From Ruminococcus sp. (lineage in GTDB: Bacteria > Bacillota > Clostridia > Oscillospirales > Ruminococcaceae), in NCBI GenBank assembly GCA_031262225.1, contig JAISIC010000080.1, forward strand, positions 1-41,366: 41,366 bases of DNA. The letters are read 5' to 3'. Under the pieces are notes generated by a model. It saw only the letters and a program-made list of their open reading frames with translations, did not search any database and was not told where the DNA came from. Every line of letters starts with the position of its first letter. Position 1 is the stretch's first letter. Shown piece after piece: positions 1-8,565 of the stretch. Both the position numbers and the translations under genes were made by a program.

Positions 1-513
1 CTGCAAGGGCTTATGGATGGTATGGAGATTGATACCTCCACAAAAGAGGGCAAGCTTTTTAAAGCAATTGCCGATATTTTAGATGATTTCGCACTCCAGC
101 TTGAAGACCTCGAAGACCAGGTTGACGAAATCACCGAGGCTGTAGACGAAATCGACGAAGACTTGGGCGAACTCGAAAAAGACATATACGAATGCGAGTG
201 CGACTGCGACGACGAAGATGATGACGATTTTGACGACGAAACCGAAGACGTTTCGCTTATCTCGCTCCCGCCCTACACAGGCGATGACGAATCCATTTTT
301 GCAGAAGACAAAACCATCTTCGATGAGTTTTTAGATGTAAACGACGATGAAGACACCGACGCTTTTGAAGACGAAGAACTTTATGAAGTTGTTTGCCCGT
401 CCTGCAACGATTCCATCTACCTTAACGAAAAAATGTTAGCCGAAGGTTCTATAAGCTGCCCCGCTTGCGGAGAACTCCTTGAATTTGACCTTTCCGAAGA
501 AGCTGACGAATAA
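1..513 (+). CDS. CD1247-type acidic coiled-coil/zinc-ribbon protein (5' end outside window)
   Basis: Function unknown. The reading frame is open to the first base of the window. The codons before the first ATG (position 13) read L-Q-G-L, which matches the (Y)LRGLAEGL part of the CD1247 N-terminal domain as I remember it, so the gene is cut by the window edge rather than starting at 13. The visible part has a charged helix/coiled coil rich in Asp and Glu, then an extremely acidic stretch (about residues 60-120), then a C-terminal zinc ribbon with two CxxC pairs (CPSC and CPAC). It lies 26 bp before ribU and is probably co-transcribed with it. The family is common in clostridia and has been given misleading regulator names; no DNA-binding domain is visible here. 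Confidence 0.8.
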   Translation: MQGLMDGMEIDTSTKEGKLFKAIADILDDFALQLEDLEDQVDEITEAVDEIDEDLGELEKDIYECECDCDDEDDDDFDDETEDVSLISLPPYTGDDESIFAEDKTIFDEFLDVNDDEDTDAFEDEELYEVVCPSCNDSIYLNEKMLAEGSISCPACGELLEFDLSEEADE

Positions 514-539
514 ACTTATAACCGCTACGGAGATCTGCT

Positions 540-1172
540 ATGGGCAAATCCGACAACGTTCGCAAATTTATAAATGTCCGCAAACTCACCGTAACTGCCA
601 TTCTTTCGGCGATTGCCGCAGTTTTACAGTTACTTAATTTCCCCGTCCCCTTCATGCCGTCATTTATACAGTTTGACTTTTCCGAATTTCCGGCACTCCT
701 TGCTTCATTCGCGTTCGGTCCTGTATCCGGCGTTACTGTCTGCTTCATAAAAAACGTTATTGACCTTTTGACCGGCGGATTTTCTTCAACGCTTGGCATC
801 GGTCCGCTTTCAAACTTCCTTTTGGGTGCTGCATTCACATTCACGGCAGGGCTTATCTATAAGCTCAACCGCACGAAAAAAGGAGCTGTCACGGCAGCCC
901 TAATCGGTGCTTTGGTCATGGCGGCGGTCAGCTTCCCATCCAATCTGTGGCTTGTTTACCCCATCTATGAAGTTGCATTTTTCACAACGGATCAGATCAT
1001 TGCCGCATATAACGTTGTCATCGAGCCGATTACAAACTTCCGCCTGACGTCATTATGGCAATGCCTGCTGTTTTTCAACCTGCCGTTCACCCTTTTGAAG
1101 GCTCTCATTTCGGTTATACTGACAATGTTTACATACAAACCGCTTTCAGTGTTCCTTAAAGGCAAGGGTTAA
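540..1172 (+). CDS. ribU: RibU-like riboflavin ECF transporter S component
   Basis: A 210-residue membrane protein with about six hydrophobic segments, the usual size for an S component. It would bind the vitamin and associate with a shared EcfA/EcfA'/EcfT energizing module, which is not encoded here. The N-terminal region (TAILSAIAAVL, then FPVPFMPSFIQFDFSEFPAL), the GPVSGV motif and IKNVIDLLTGG are characteristic of RibU; riboflavin is inferred by family resemblance and other S-component substrates remain possible. The ATG at 540 fits. The SD-like sequence ACGGAGA lies just upstream. No FMN riboswitch fits in the 26-bp gap before it; any such control would be upstream of the window. No clear intrinsic terminator separates its end from the convergent gene at 1202. 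Confidence 0.82.
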   Translation: MGKSDNVRKFINVRKLTVTAILSAIAAVLQLLNFPVPFMPSFIQFDFSEFPALLASFAFGPVSGVTVCFIKNVIDLLTGGFSSTLGIGPLSNFLLGAAFTFTAGLIYKLNRTKKGAVTAALIGALVMAAVSFPSNLWLVYPIYEVAFFTTDQIIAAYNVVIEPITNFRLTSLWQCLLFFNLPFTLLKALISVILTMFTYKPLSVFLKGKG

Positions 1173-1201
1173 AGTTAGCAGTACTTTTTGTATAAAACGT
1201 T

Positions 1202-1639
1202 TTAGATATAAAACATATACGCCTGTCCGTTTTTTCTTTCGCTCGCCTTTTTTGCAAGGCTTTCAAGTGAGATTTCGGACAGCTTTTCTTTTATAACCGC
1301 ATCAAGTCGGGTGAACGTATCGGAAATGACGGAATCAATTTCCTTCGCACTTTCCGCCGTTGTTTCGTATGAGTTTTCCGACATCCCGTCATCAAGAGCA
1401 TAGACAATATCGGCAAGGGTTATTTCCGACGCCGCCCTCGCAAGCCTGTATCCCCCCTGTGCACCCTTCACAGAAGCTATTACACCTGCGTGTTTGAGCT
1501 TCCCGAACACCTGTTCAAGATATATCTTCGATATTAAAAGCTCTTCGGAAATTTTTAATATGCTTGTAAGCTCGTTTTCGCGGCAGCAAAGTGTGATTAA
1601 AGCGGCTATACCGTATCGGCATTTTGCAGATATACGCAT
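1202..1639 (-). CDS. Rrf2-family repressor, CymR-like
   Basis: An Rrf2 winged-helix regulator of 145 residues. The start is placed at 1639 (MRISAKCRYG, the classic Rrf2 N-terminus) because AGAGGG lies just upstream; the frame is open to an ATG at 1702 but the extra 21 residues are atypical. The recognition region (ISEELLISKIYLEQVFGKLKHAG) and the wing (SVKGAQGGYRLA) are intact. The three clustered cysteines that hold the Fe-S cluster in IscR and NsrR are absent, so this is a cluster-free Rrf2 protein, like CymR. CymR in Bacillus represses cysteine genes together with CysK. Here the gene is divergent from cysK and a homocysteine synthase gene, which supports a sulfur-responsive role, but the effector is inferred. 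Confidence 0.85.
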   Translation of the reverse strand: MRISAKCRYGIAALITLCCRENELTSILKISEELLISKIYLEQVFGKLKHAGVIASVKGAQGGYRLARAASEITLADIVYALDDGMSENSYETTAESAKEIDSVISDTFTRLDAVIKEKLSEISLESLAKKASERKNGQAYMFYI

Positions 1640-1740
1640 ATATATCCCTCTTTTCATATATGTTATAAATGTAATATTAACATAAAAATTCTTATTTGTC
1701 AAGCCCTTTTTGTGAGTTTATACAAAATTTTAAAAAGGTA

Positions 1741-1769
1741 TTGACAAATGAAGAGTTATAGTATATACT
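1741..1769 (+). promoter_or_regulatory. Sigma-A promoter for cysK
   Basis: TTGACA at 1741-1746, a 17-bp spacer and TATACT at 1764-1769: a near-consensus promoter about 50 bp before the cysK start. The -10 is overlapped by a palindrome (see next entry), so this promoter is likely repressed rather than constitutive. Confidence 0.85.
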
Positions 1770-1781
1770 AATAGCATACTA
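1759..1781. promoter_or_regulatory. Candidate Rrf2/CymR operator over the cysK -10
   Basis: TAGTATATACTA (1759-1770) is a perfect 12-bp palindrome covering the -10 element. The half-site ATACTA is repeated at 1776-1781, forming an inverted pair with TAGTAT at 1759-1764. A related AGTATACT palindrome (2765-2772) precedes the next gene. The position is what a repressor site needs; binding is inferred. Confidence 0.5.
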
Positions 1782-1818
1782 AACATATATGATTTATATA
1801 TGACATGGAGGGTGTATT

Positions 1819-2745
1819 ATGAAAGTTTCAAGAAGCATTACCGAGCTAATCGGAAGAACTCCGTTGATCGAACTTGCGGGATATGAACGAATGCGTGCTC
1901 CTAACGCAAAGATATATGCAAAGCTTGAATATTTCAATCCGGCGGGAAGTGTCAAGGACCGTATCGCAAAGGCTATGATTGAAGATGCCGAGAAGACGGG
2001 CGCGCTGAAACCGGGTGCAGTAATAATCGAACCTACAAGCGGCAACACCGGAATCGGGCTTGCGGCAATCGCCGCCGCAAAGGGCTATAAGATAATCCTC
2101 ACCATGCCCGAGACAATGAGTATTGAACGCAGGAAACTGCTTGCCGCATATGGTGCGGAGATTGTGCTCACCGAGGGCGCAAAGGGCATGAAGGGTGCAA
2201 TTGCGAAGGCAGAGGAGCTCAAAAACTCTACCCCGAACGCTTTCATCCCCGGGCAGTTTGTGAACCCTGCAAACCCCGCTGTGCATTATGCCACGACCGG
2301 TCCCGAAATCTGGGAAGATACCGACGGCGACATTGCCGCTTTCGTTGCCGGGGTAGGCACAGGCGGAACACTCTCCGGTGTCGGTAAATACCTTAAAGAA
2401 AAGAACCCCGACATTAAGATTATCGCGGTTGAACCCTCCGACAGCCCCGTTTTATCGGAAGGCAGAGCGGGCGGACATAAGATTCAGGGGATCGGAGCAG
2501 GTTTTGTGCCCGACACCCTCGACACTAAAATTTATGACGAGATAATCACCGTTAAAAACGAAGACGCATTCGAGACAGGAAGACTTGTAGGTAAGTCGGA
2601 CGGAATTTTAGTCGGGATAAGCTCGGGAGCCGCAGTTTGGGCAGCCACACAGGTTGCCGGCCGCCCCGAATTTGCAGGCAAAAACATAGCAGTACTCCTC
2701 CCCGACACAGGCGAAAGATATTTATCCACTGCACTTTTTGAATAA
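1819..2745 (+). CDS. cysK: Cysteine synthase A (O-acetylserine sulfhydrylase)
   Basis: A PLP enzyme that makes cysteine from O-acetylserine and sulfide, in the cytoplasm. It is 308 residues, the normal CysK length. The PLP lysine is K46 in GSVKDRIA; the phosphate/substrate loop TSGNTG is at 73-78; the glycine-rich PLP phosphate loop GTGGT follows in the middle of the protein; and GISSGA is near the C-terminus. The start follows GGAGGG. It is divergent from the Rrf2 regulator and 30 bp upstream of the homocysteine synthase gene, so the two probably form an operon. In Bacillus, CysK also acts as the signalling partner of CymR; whether it does here is unknown. Confidence 0.95.
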   Translation: MKVSRSITELIGRTPLIELAGYERMRAPNAKIYAKLEYFNPAGSVKDRIAKAMIEDAEKTGALKPGAVIIEPTSGNTGIGLAAIAAAKGYKIILTMPETMSIERRKLLAAYGAEIVLTEGAKGMKGAIAKAEELKNSTPNAFIPGQFVNPANPAVHYATTGPEIWEDTDGDIAAFVAGVGTGGTLSGVGKYLKEKNPDIKIIAVEPSDSPVLSEGRAGGHKIQGIGAGFVPDTLDTKIYDEIITVKNEDAFETGRLVGKSDGILVGISSGAAVWAATQVAGRPEFAGKNIAVLLPDTGERYLSTALFE

Positions 2746-2775
2746 TTATTATAAATAGAATGGAAGTATACTATT

Positions 2776-4047
2776 ATGAAATTTGAAACTTTAGCTTTAC
2801 ACGCAGGGCAGGAGAAGCCCGATTCCGCAACCGATGCAAGAGCAGTTCCCATATACGCGACCACCTCGTATGTCTTCAAGGATTCCGCGACGGCGGCAGG
2901 CAGATTTGCTTTGACCGAAGGCGGCAATATATACACAAGGCTCATGAACCCGACCTCTGACGTTTTCGAGCAGCGTATTGCGGCTTTGGAGGGCGGCAAG
3001 GCGGCACTCTCGACTGCAAGCGGTTCTGCGGCGATTACATACGCCGTTCAGAATATCGCGACAGCAGGCGACCATGTTGTTTCAAGCACCAATATCTACG
3101 GCGGGACCTACAACCTTTTTGCCAATACCCTTCCCGAACAGGGCGTCACCACAACATTTGTTAATCCTGCCGACCCCGCAAATTTTGAAGCGGCAATCAA
3201 GCCGAACACAAAGCTGATATTCGCGGAGACTCTTGGCAACCCGAACTCCGACGTGCTTGACATTGAAGCCGTTGCGGCGATTGCTCATAAACACGGCATA
3301 CCGCTCATAGTTGACAACACCTTTGCAACGCCCTATAAGCTTCGCCCGATTGAACACGGTGCGGATGTTGTCGTGCACTCGGCGACTAAGTTTATCGGCG
3401 GTCACGGCACTGTTATGGGCGGCGTGATTGTTGACGGCGGCAATTTCAACTGGAAACAAAACGACAAATTCCCCGGCATATCAAAACCGAACCCTTCATA
3501 TCACGGCGTGGTGTTTGCGGATGCCTGCGGTGCTATCGCGTACATTATGAAGATTCGCACAACGCTCATGAGAGATCAGGGCGCGACGATATCGCCCTTC
3601 AACTCCTTCCTGCTCATTCAAGGGCTTGAGACACTCCCGCTTCGCGTTGAACGTCATGTTGAAAATACCATAAAGGTAATCGACTTCTTAAAATCCCAGC
3701 CCAAGGTTACAAAAGTGAACCACCCCTCTGTTGCCGGAGGCAAGCAAAAAGAGCTTTATGACCGCTATTTCGCGGATGGTGCAGGCTCAATCTTCACCAT
3801 CGAGATTGCGGGTGATGCCAATACCGCGAAGAAATTCACCGAAAGCTTAAAACTCTTCTCGCTCCTTGCAAACGTTGCCGACATGAAGTCACTCGTTATC
3901 CACCCGGCTTCAACCACCCATTCACAGATGAACGAAGAGGAACTTCTCTCTTCCGGCATTAAACCGACAACCGTTCGCCTTTCGATAGGCACAGAACATA
4001 TCGACGATATTATCGCAGATCTGCAATACGGTTTATCGCAGATATAG
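2776..4047 (+). CDS. O-acetylhomoserine sulfhydrylase / homocysteine synthase
   Basis: A Cys/Met-metabolism PLP enzyme of 423 residues, the MetY length (the MetB and MetC families are about 380-400). The lysine binding PLP is K205 in HSATKFIGGHG; the ring-stacking and phosphate region YTRLMNPT is at 53-60; VDNTFATPY is at 179-187. It would make homocysteine from O-acetylhomoserine and sulfide; some members act on O-acetylserine or as methionine gamma-lyase, which sequence alone does not settle. It follows cysK closely and ends at a strong terminator. The upstream SD is weak (TGGAAG), and an AGTATACT palindrome sits next to it. Confidence 0.9.
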   Translation: MKFETLALHAGQEKPDSATDARAVPIYATTSYVFKDSATAAGRFALTEGGNIYTRLMNPTSDVFEQRIAALEGGKAALSTASGSAAITYAVQNIATAGDHVVSSTNIYGGTYNLFANTLPEQGVTTTFVNPADPANFEAAIKPNTKLIFAETLGNPNSDVLDIEAVAAIAHKHGIPLIVDNTFATPYKLRPIEHGADVVVHSATKFIGGHGTVMGGVIVDGGNFNWKQNDKFPGISKPNPSYHGVVFADACGAIAYIMKIRTTLMRDQGATISPFNSFLLIQGLETLPLRVERHVENTIKVIDFLKSQPKVTKVNHPSVAGGKQKELYDRYFADGAGSIFTIEIAGDANTAKKFTESLKLFSLLANVADMKSLVIHPASTTHSQMNEEELLSSGIKPTTVRLSIGTEHIDDIIADLQYGLSQI

Positions 4048-4065
4048 TTCATAAAATCTCAAAAA

Positions 4066-4096
4066 TCCCCCGCCTTAACAAGCGGGGGATTTTTTG
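4066..4096 (+). terminator. Intrinsic terminator of the cysK operon
   Basis: Stem TCCCCCGC (4066-4073) with GCGGGGGA (4082-4089), loop of 8, followed by a run of T. A matching A run on the 5' side extends the stem. Confidence 0.92.
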
Positions 4097-4190
4097 CAAT
4101 TAAATTTTATAAAATTCATTCTGACATTTTCTACAAGAATAGAACATAAGTTTCATACAATTTTTTATAGTTACAAATGGGTTATAACTA

Positions 4191-4219
4191 TTGCTATTTT
4201 ATTAAAAGTACTGTATAAT
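4191..4219 (+). promoter_or_regulatory. Promoter of the mraZ/dcw cluster
   Basis: TTGCTA at 4191-4196, a 17-bp spacer and TATAAT at 4214-4219. It lies about 100 bp before mraZ and just upstream of the putative MraZ boxes. Confidence 0.75.
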
Positions 4220-4226
4220 ATAAAAA

Positions 4227-4266
4227 AGTGGTGAACAGCGGTATTCCGATGGCGGCGAGTGGTGAA
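4227..4266 (+). promoter_or_regulatory. Putative MraZ box array (autoregulation)
   Basis: AGTGGTGAA occurs twice, at 4227-4235 and 4258-4266, 31 bp apart. TGGCGG (4250-4255) and a weaker CGGTAT (4239-4244) lie between, giving TGG-type cores every 10-11 bp. MraZ is known to bind short TGG-type direct repeats at helical spacing upstream of its own gene. A separate inverted repeat, TTTCAAC (4280-4286) and GTTGAAA (4291-4297), follows. Confidence 0.6.
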
Positions 4267-4319
4267 ATTTCAACATCGCTTTCAACACATGTTGAAAACT
4301 TTGCAAAGGAGGTGCAGAT

Positions 4320-4745
4320 ATGATAAATTCAACACTTAAAGGCACATACCTGCACTCCATTGATGCAAAGGGGCGTATGGCGTTTCCGCAGAAGCTTCGG
4401 GACAAGCTCGGTACAAGTTTTATTGTCACCATCGGCAAAAGTTGCCTTAATGTTTATTCAAACGACGAATGGGACAACTACTGTGAAAAACTTCGAGGGC
4501 TTGCGGGCGGTAAAGCAAATGCTGCAAGGCTGATTGTAAACCGTGCCGTTGACATTGAAACTGATGCACAGGGACGAATTCTTCTTTCAAAGGATCTTCG
4601 CGATTATGCCGGGCTTTCAAAAGATGTGACGGTTGTCGGGGTGATAAACCACGCCGAAATCTGGGACAGCGAGACCTATGACAGATTCACGGCAAGCGTT
4701 GTCGAAAACGACTTGAACGAAGTTTTAGACGAATTTGCGTTTTAA
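4320..4745 (+). CDS. mraZ: MraZ transcriptional regulator / division protein
   Basis: A SpoVT/AbrB-fold protein of 141 residues with two tandem MraZ half-domains, each carrying the D-x-K/Q-G-R motif: DAKGRMAFPQKLRD near residue 16 and DAQGRILLSKDLRD near residue 82. It is a ring-forming DNA-binding protein that controls the dcw operon. It starts after an excellent AAAGGAGG site and opens the division/cell-wall cluster; rsmH begins 19 bp after its stop. Confidence 0.95.
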   Translation: MINSTLKGTYLHSIDAKGRMAFPQKLRDKLGTSFIVTIGKSCLNVYSNDEWDNYCEKLRGLAGGKANAARLIVNRAVDIETDAQGRILLSKDLRDYAGLSKDVTVVGVINHAEIWDSETYDRFTASVVENDLNEVLDEFAF

Positions 4746-4764
4746 GGCTTTGGAGTAAAATTAA

Positions 4765-5697
4765 ATGGAATTTTCACATAAGCCGGTGCTTCTTGATGAA
4801 GTGATTAACGGTTTGAATATAAACCCCTCCGGCACATATATAGACGGAACCTGCGGAGGTGCAGGGCACTCGATTGCGATTGCATCAAGGCTTGATGGGC
4901 TTGGCGGCGGATTTTTAATCGGAATAGACAGAGACCCCGATGCTGTGAAGATTGCCGAAAAAAGGCTTGAGCCCTATGAAGCTGTTGTGTCGCAGGGGAA
5001 TTTTGACGAAATGGCGGAGATTGCCGCAAAATATGAGGTTTCCTCTGCCGACGGAATACTCCTTGATTTGGGGGTATCTTCACACCAGCTTGACACCCCG
5101 GAACGGGGTTTCTCATATCACGACGATGCTCCCCTTGACATGAGAATGTCAAAGTCGGGGCTTTCTGCCGCCGATGTCGTTAATGATTATTCACGCGACG
5201 AGCTTGTTAAGATTCTTTTTGAATACGGCGAGGAGCGTTTTGCATATCGCATTGCAGACAGAATTATCGCAGAACGCGAAGATAAGCCGATAAGGACAAC
5301 ATCCGAACTTGCAAAGATAGTTTCAGATGCCTATCCGGGCAGATTCAAGCGAGATAAAAATCCGTGCCGGAAAACTTTTCAGGCGATCCGCATGGAGGTA
5401 AATGACGAACTTGAGCACGTTTCCGTCGGTATCGGAGTTGCGTTTGATCTTCTTAAAACTGGCGGCAGACTTGCGATAATCACATTCCATTCACTCGAAG
5501 ACAGGCTCGTAAAAAGGCGTTTTCTGTCGTTTACCAAAGGCTGTACCTGCCCTCCCGACTTTCCCAAATGTGTCTGCGGGAAGACTTCATCAGGAATATT
5601 AATAACAAAAAAGCCTATTACCGCCGCAGAAGCGGAGATATCTGAAAATAACAGAAGCAGAAGTGCGAAACTGCGGATTATAGAAAAGACTGCATGA
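4765..5697 (+). CDS. rsmH: 16S rRNA (cytosine-1402-N4)-methyltransferase RsmH
   Basis: A SAM-dependent methyltransferase of 310 residues acting on C1402 of 16S rRNA. The start HKPVLLDEVINGL, the SAM motif YIDGTCGGAGHS (about 26-37), IGIDRDPDA (about 53-61), LLDLGVSSHQLD (about 100-111) and the C-terminal FHSLEDRLVKRRF are all present. A Cys-rich segment (CTCPPDFPKCVCG), common in clostridial members, lies near residues 264-276. It is the second gene of the dcw cluster in the standard order, with ftsL 13 bp downstream. Confidence 0.96.
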   Translation: MEFSHKPVLLDEVINGLNINPSGTYIDGTCGGAGHSIAIASRLDGLGGGFLIGIDRDPDAVKIAEKRLEPYEAVVSQGNFDEMAEIAAKYEVSSADGILLDLGVSSHQLDTPERGFSYHDDAPLDMRMSKSGLSAADVVNDYSRDELVKILFEYGEERFAYRIADRIIAEREDKPIRTTSELAKIVSDAYPGRFKRDKNPCRKTFQAIRMEVNDELEHVSVGIGVAFDLLKTGGRLAIITFHSLEDRLVKRRFLSFTKGCTCPPDFPKCVCGKTSSGILITKKPITAAEAEISENNRSRSAKLRIIEKTA

Positions 5698-5710
5698 AAG
5701 GGGTCCGACA

Positions 5711-6196
5711 ATGGCAACAAGTAATACTGCAAGAAAAAATAAATATGATTTCGACCGCTTTGAAACGGGTGCGGCAAGAGAAGAGGAAGCAAAAAAGCCT
5801 GCCATTCTTCGACGTTCAATTGACCCTGCCAAAACCGGAGGCATTGCAAAGGCGGTAATCACGGCATTTGCGATTTTGGGGATGCTTTCGCTCCCCGTTT
5901 TAAGCGATGCCCAGTACACAGAGCTTTCAAGGCAGATTACCGACCAAAAAGCGGTGCTTGAAGAGCTCAAGAGCGAAAATGTACGTCTTCTCACCGACAT
6001 AGAGAGCAAATCCGCGATTAAAGAAGTTCAGACATATGCTTCGGATGTTTTGGGTATGCAAAAGCTTGACAAGAGCCAGGTTGAATATATCTCTGCTGAA
6101 AACGGCAGTGAGGTTGTTATCCCCGAATATGAACCCGGCTTTTTCACGAGCGTTTATAATAACTTCCTTGATTTTATAGATTATGTCAAGGGGTAA
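5711..6196 (+). CDS. ftsL: FtsL-like septum formation protein
   Basis: A small bitopic division protein identified by architecture and place rather than by strong sequence similarity. It has a charged cytoplasmic N-terminus of about 45 residues, one transmembrane segment (about 47-63, KAVITAFAILGMLSLPVL), then an extracytoplasmic coiled coil (about 70-100) and an acidic/aromatic tail. FtsL forms a complex with DivIC and DivIB that activates the FtsW-PBP synthase. It sits between rsmH and the PBP gene, the invariant ftsL position. FtsL sequences diverge fast, so DivIC-like naming is possible. Confidence 0.82.
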   Translation: MATSNTARKNKYDFDRFETGAAREEEAKKPAILRRSIDPAKTGGIAKAVITAFAILGMLSLPVLSDAQYTELSRQITDQKAVLEELKSENVRLLTDIESKSAIKEVQTYASDVLGMQKLDKSQVEYISAENGSEVVIPEYEPGFFTSVYNNFLDFIDYVKG

Positions 6197-6258
6197 TAGT
6201 TACAGCAGATATTTCATAGAATTTCTATAAAAGCATTCATAAAAAAGGGCGGTGGCAT

Positions 6259-8541
6259 ATGTCATATCAGCCGGGCGGGAGCATGAAACGGCGGAGTGCA
6301 ATCGTTGTGTTTGTACTCATGGTGCTTCCGATATTCATAGTTTTGGCAATGTTTCGCACATCCGTTACCGATTCCGCACGTTACCAGTCAATGGCAAACG
6401 ATGCTCAGTTCAAGAGCACCACGGTCAATGCCAAACGCGGAACAATATACGACGCAAACGGTAAGATACTGGCACAGTCCGCTACCGTTTTTAATGTTAC
6501 TCTCGACCCCATAGCCCTTTATGAACTCATCGAAGACGAAAGTCAGGAAGAGTTTGAACGTCAAAGAGATGCAATTGCACTTGTCCTTTCGGAGGAACTT
6601 GCGGGGGTGAACGCGAACGACATTGTCGCTTCATTTGAAAAATATAAATCACAGCGTTGGGCAAATGTGGCTAAGAAGATTGAAAAGCCTGTGATTGATA
6701 TTATCACGAGCAGGCTCGCAGAAATGAATGTCAAGGAAAACATCGTCTATAACGAAATTGACACCAAGCGTTATTATCCTCAAAACGAGCTTGCGGCGGC
6801 TGTCATAGGCTTCACGAACTTCGAGGGTGACGGCGCATACGGCATTGAAAACTATTATAACGACTATCTCAAGGGCGTTAACGGCAAAATAATCTCTGCA
6901 AAGGACGCTCTCGGTAATCGCACAGACTATAAAAATGACAAGATATACGAAGCTAAAGACGGCAACGATATCTTCCTTACTATAGATATGAACCTGCAAT
7001 ATTTTGCGGAAAAATATCTTGAAGAACAGGTTTTAACAAACGAAGCCGGTAATCGCGGCTGTGCAATCATGATGAACTGCAACACCGGCGAGATTTTAGC
7101 CATGGCGACAACGCCCGGCTTTGACCTTAACGACCGCGGCAGTATCTATAACCCCGAAGACCAAACGATTTTAGACCTTATCAGCGACCAAGAGGCTTAT
7201 AACGAAGAGTACGCTATCCTTCGCGAAAAACAATGGAAAAACAAGGCGATAACCGAGATATATCACCCAGGCTCGGTATTCAAAGTGGTTACCGCTTCAT
7301 CGGCACTTGAAGAGCGGGTTGTCGATCTTCACAGCTCCTTCACCTGCACCGGAAGCATTTCCGTTGTTGACGGCGTCGAACCCATGCACTGCTGGTCGAG
7401 CAGGGTCCACGGCACCCAAGACCTCACCACCGCGATGACAAACTCCTGTAACCCTGTCTTCATTCAGATAGGTTTAAGGCTCGGCTCGGAGAAATTCAAT
7501 AACTATTTCACTTCATACGGCTTCACCGAAAAAACAGGTATAGACCTTCCCGGAGAGGTAGCAGGGCTGTCGCTTGACACCACCAAATACGGACCTATCG
7601 AGCTTGCCTCCTCTGCTTTCGGGCAGACAAATAAGATAACCCCCCTGCAGATGATCACGGCATATGCGGCGGTCATTAACGGCGGATATCTTGTTACACC
7701 TCATGTGGCAGACAAGATAGTTGATTCCACAGGAACTGTTATTAAGTCCTTCGACACACAGATAAAGCGTCAGGTTATATCGGAAGAAACATCTGCGACA
7801 ATGAGACAGATCCTCGAAGACGTTGTAAACGCTAAAAACGGCTCGAACGCTTACATAAAGGGTTATGCTATCGGCGGAAAATCGGGAACATCCGAAAAAA
7901 TCGACGAAAACAGGGCTCAAGGCAGAGAAGACCTCTATGTTTCAAGCTATTGCGGATTTGCCCCTGCCGACGATCCCGAAATAATCTGTCTTGTTATGGT
8001 TGATGAACCGATGGCTCATGACGAAAATAACGGGCATATTTATTACGGAAGCCTTATTGCCGCTCCTTGTGTAGCAAATATCTTCAAGGATGCCCTCCCC
8101 TACCTGGGCTACTACCCCGAATATACCGCCGAAGAACTGGCAACAATGGATATAACAATCCCGTCCGTTGAGGGTCAGATCGCTTCGACCGCTTCGGAAA
8201 CCATCAAGGAATTAGGGCTTGAGACAGAGATTTTAGGCGAAGGCTCAACGGTTATCACACAGGTTCCCTCATACGGCAGCTCAATCCCCCGCGGCGGTAA
8301 GGTTATTCTTTATACCGAAGAGGATTTGGAGGAAGAGTATGTCACCGTGCCTGACCTTGCGGGCAAGACACCCTCACAGGTCAACGACATATTAACAGCC
8401 GCAAGCCTCAACCTGAAACTCGGTGACGGTGCATCGGCGAACAGCGGTTCAACGGCAATGAAGCAAAACTATACTCCCGGCGAAGTCGTCCCTGCCGGAA
8501 CGATAGTTGAAGTATACTTTATAATCAAAGACCAAGGTTAG
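6259..8541 (+). CDS. Class B penicillin-binding protein with PASTA domains (SpoVD/PBP2-like)
   Basis: A peptidoglycan transpeptidase of 760 residues. One N-terminal membrane anchor (about 12-31) is followed by the PBP dimerization region and the transpeptidase domain. Active-site motifs are S339-V-F-K342, S396-C-N398 and K541-S-G-T. Two PASTA domains occupy about 650-690 and 695-758, as in SpoVD and PBP2x. It would crosslink septal or spore-cortex peptidoglycan as the partner of FtsW/SpoVE, encoded three genes downstream. From the place in the cluster it could be the division PBP, the sporulation PBP, or both; the sequence does not decide. Confidence 0.92.
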   Translation: MSYQPGGSMKRRSAIVVFVLMVLPIFIVLAMFRTSVTDSARYQSMANDAQFKSTTVNAKRGTIYDANGKILAQSATVFNVTLDPIALYELIEDESQEEFERQRDAIALVLSEELAGVNANDIVASFEKYKSQRWANVAKKIEKPVIDIITSRLAEMNVKENIVYNEIDTKRYYPQNELAAAVIGFTNFEGDGAYGIENYYNDYLKGVNGKIISAKDALGNRTDYKNDKIYEAKDGNDIFLTIDMNLQYFAEKYLEEQVLTNEAGNRGCAIMMNCNTGEILAMATTPGFDLNDRGSIYNPEDQTILDLISDQEAYNEEYAILREKQWKNKAITEIYHPGSVFKVVTASSALEERVVDLHSSFTCTGSISVVDGVEPMHCWSSRVHGTQDLTTAMTNSCNPVFIQIGLRLGSEKFNNYFTSYGFTEKTGIDLPGEVAGLSLDTTKYGPIELASSAFGQTNKITPLQMITAYAAVINGGYLVTPHVADKIVDSTGTVIKSFDTQIKRQVISEETSATMRQILEDVVNAKNGSNAYIKGYAIGGKSGTSEKIDENRAQGREDLYVSSYCGFAPADDPEIICLVMVDEPMAHDENNGHIYYGSLIAAPCVANIFKDALPYLGYYPEYTAEELATMDITIPSVEGQIASTASETIKELGLETEILGEGSTVITQVPSYGSSIPRGGKVILYTEEDLEEEYVTVPDLAGKTPSQVNDILTAASLNLKLGDGASANSGSTAMKQNYTPGEVVPAGTIVEVYFIIKDQG

Positions 8542-8565
8542 CTCCTATTATTAAAGAATAATATT

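Noticed and set aside
514-539. FMN riboswitch before ribU
   Set aside because: The gap is 26 bp, far too short for one.
1173-1201. AAAACGTTTT palindrome as a terminator after ribU
   Set aside because: It is a short AT-rich palindrome with no loop or GC stem.
1640-1702. N-terminal extension of the Rrf2 regulator
   Set aside because: The SD and the conserved MRISAKCRYG start place translation at 1639.
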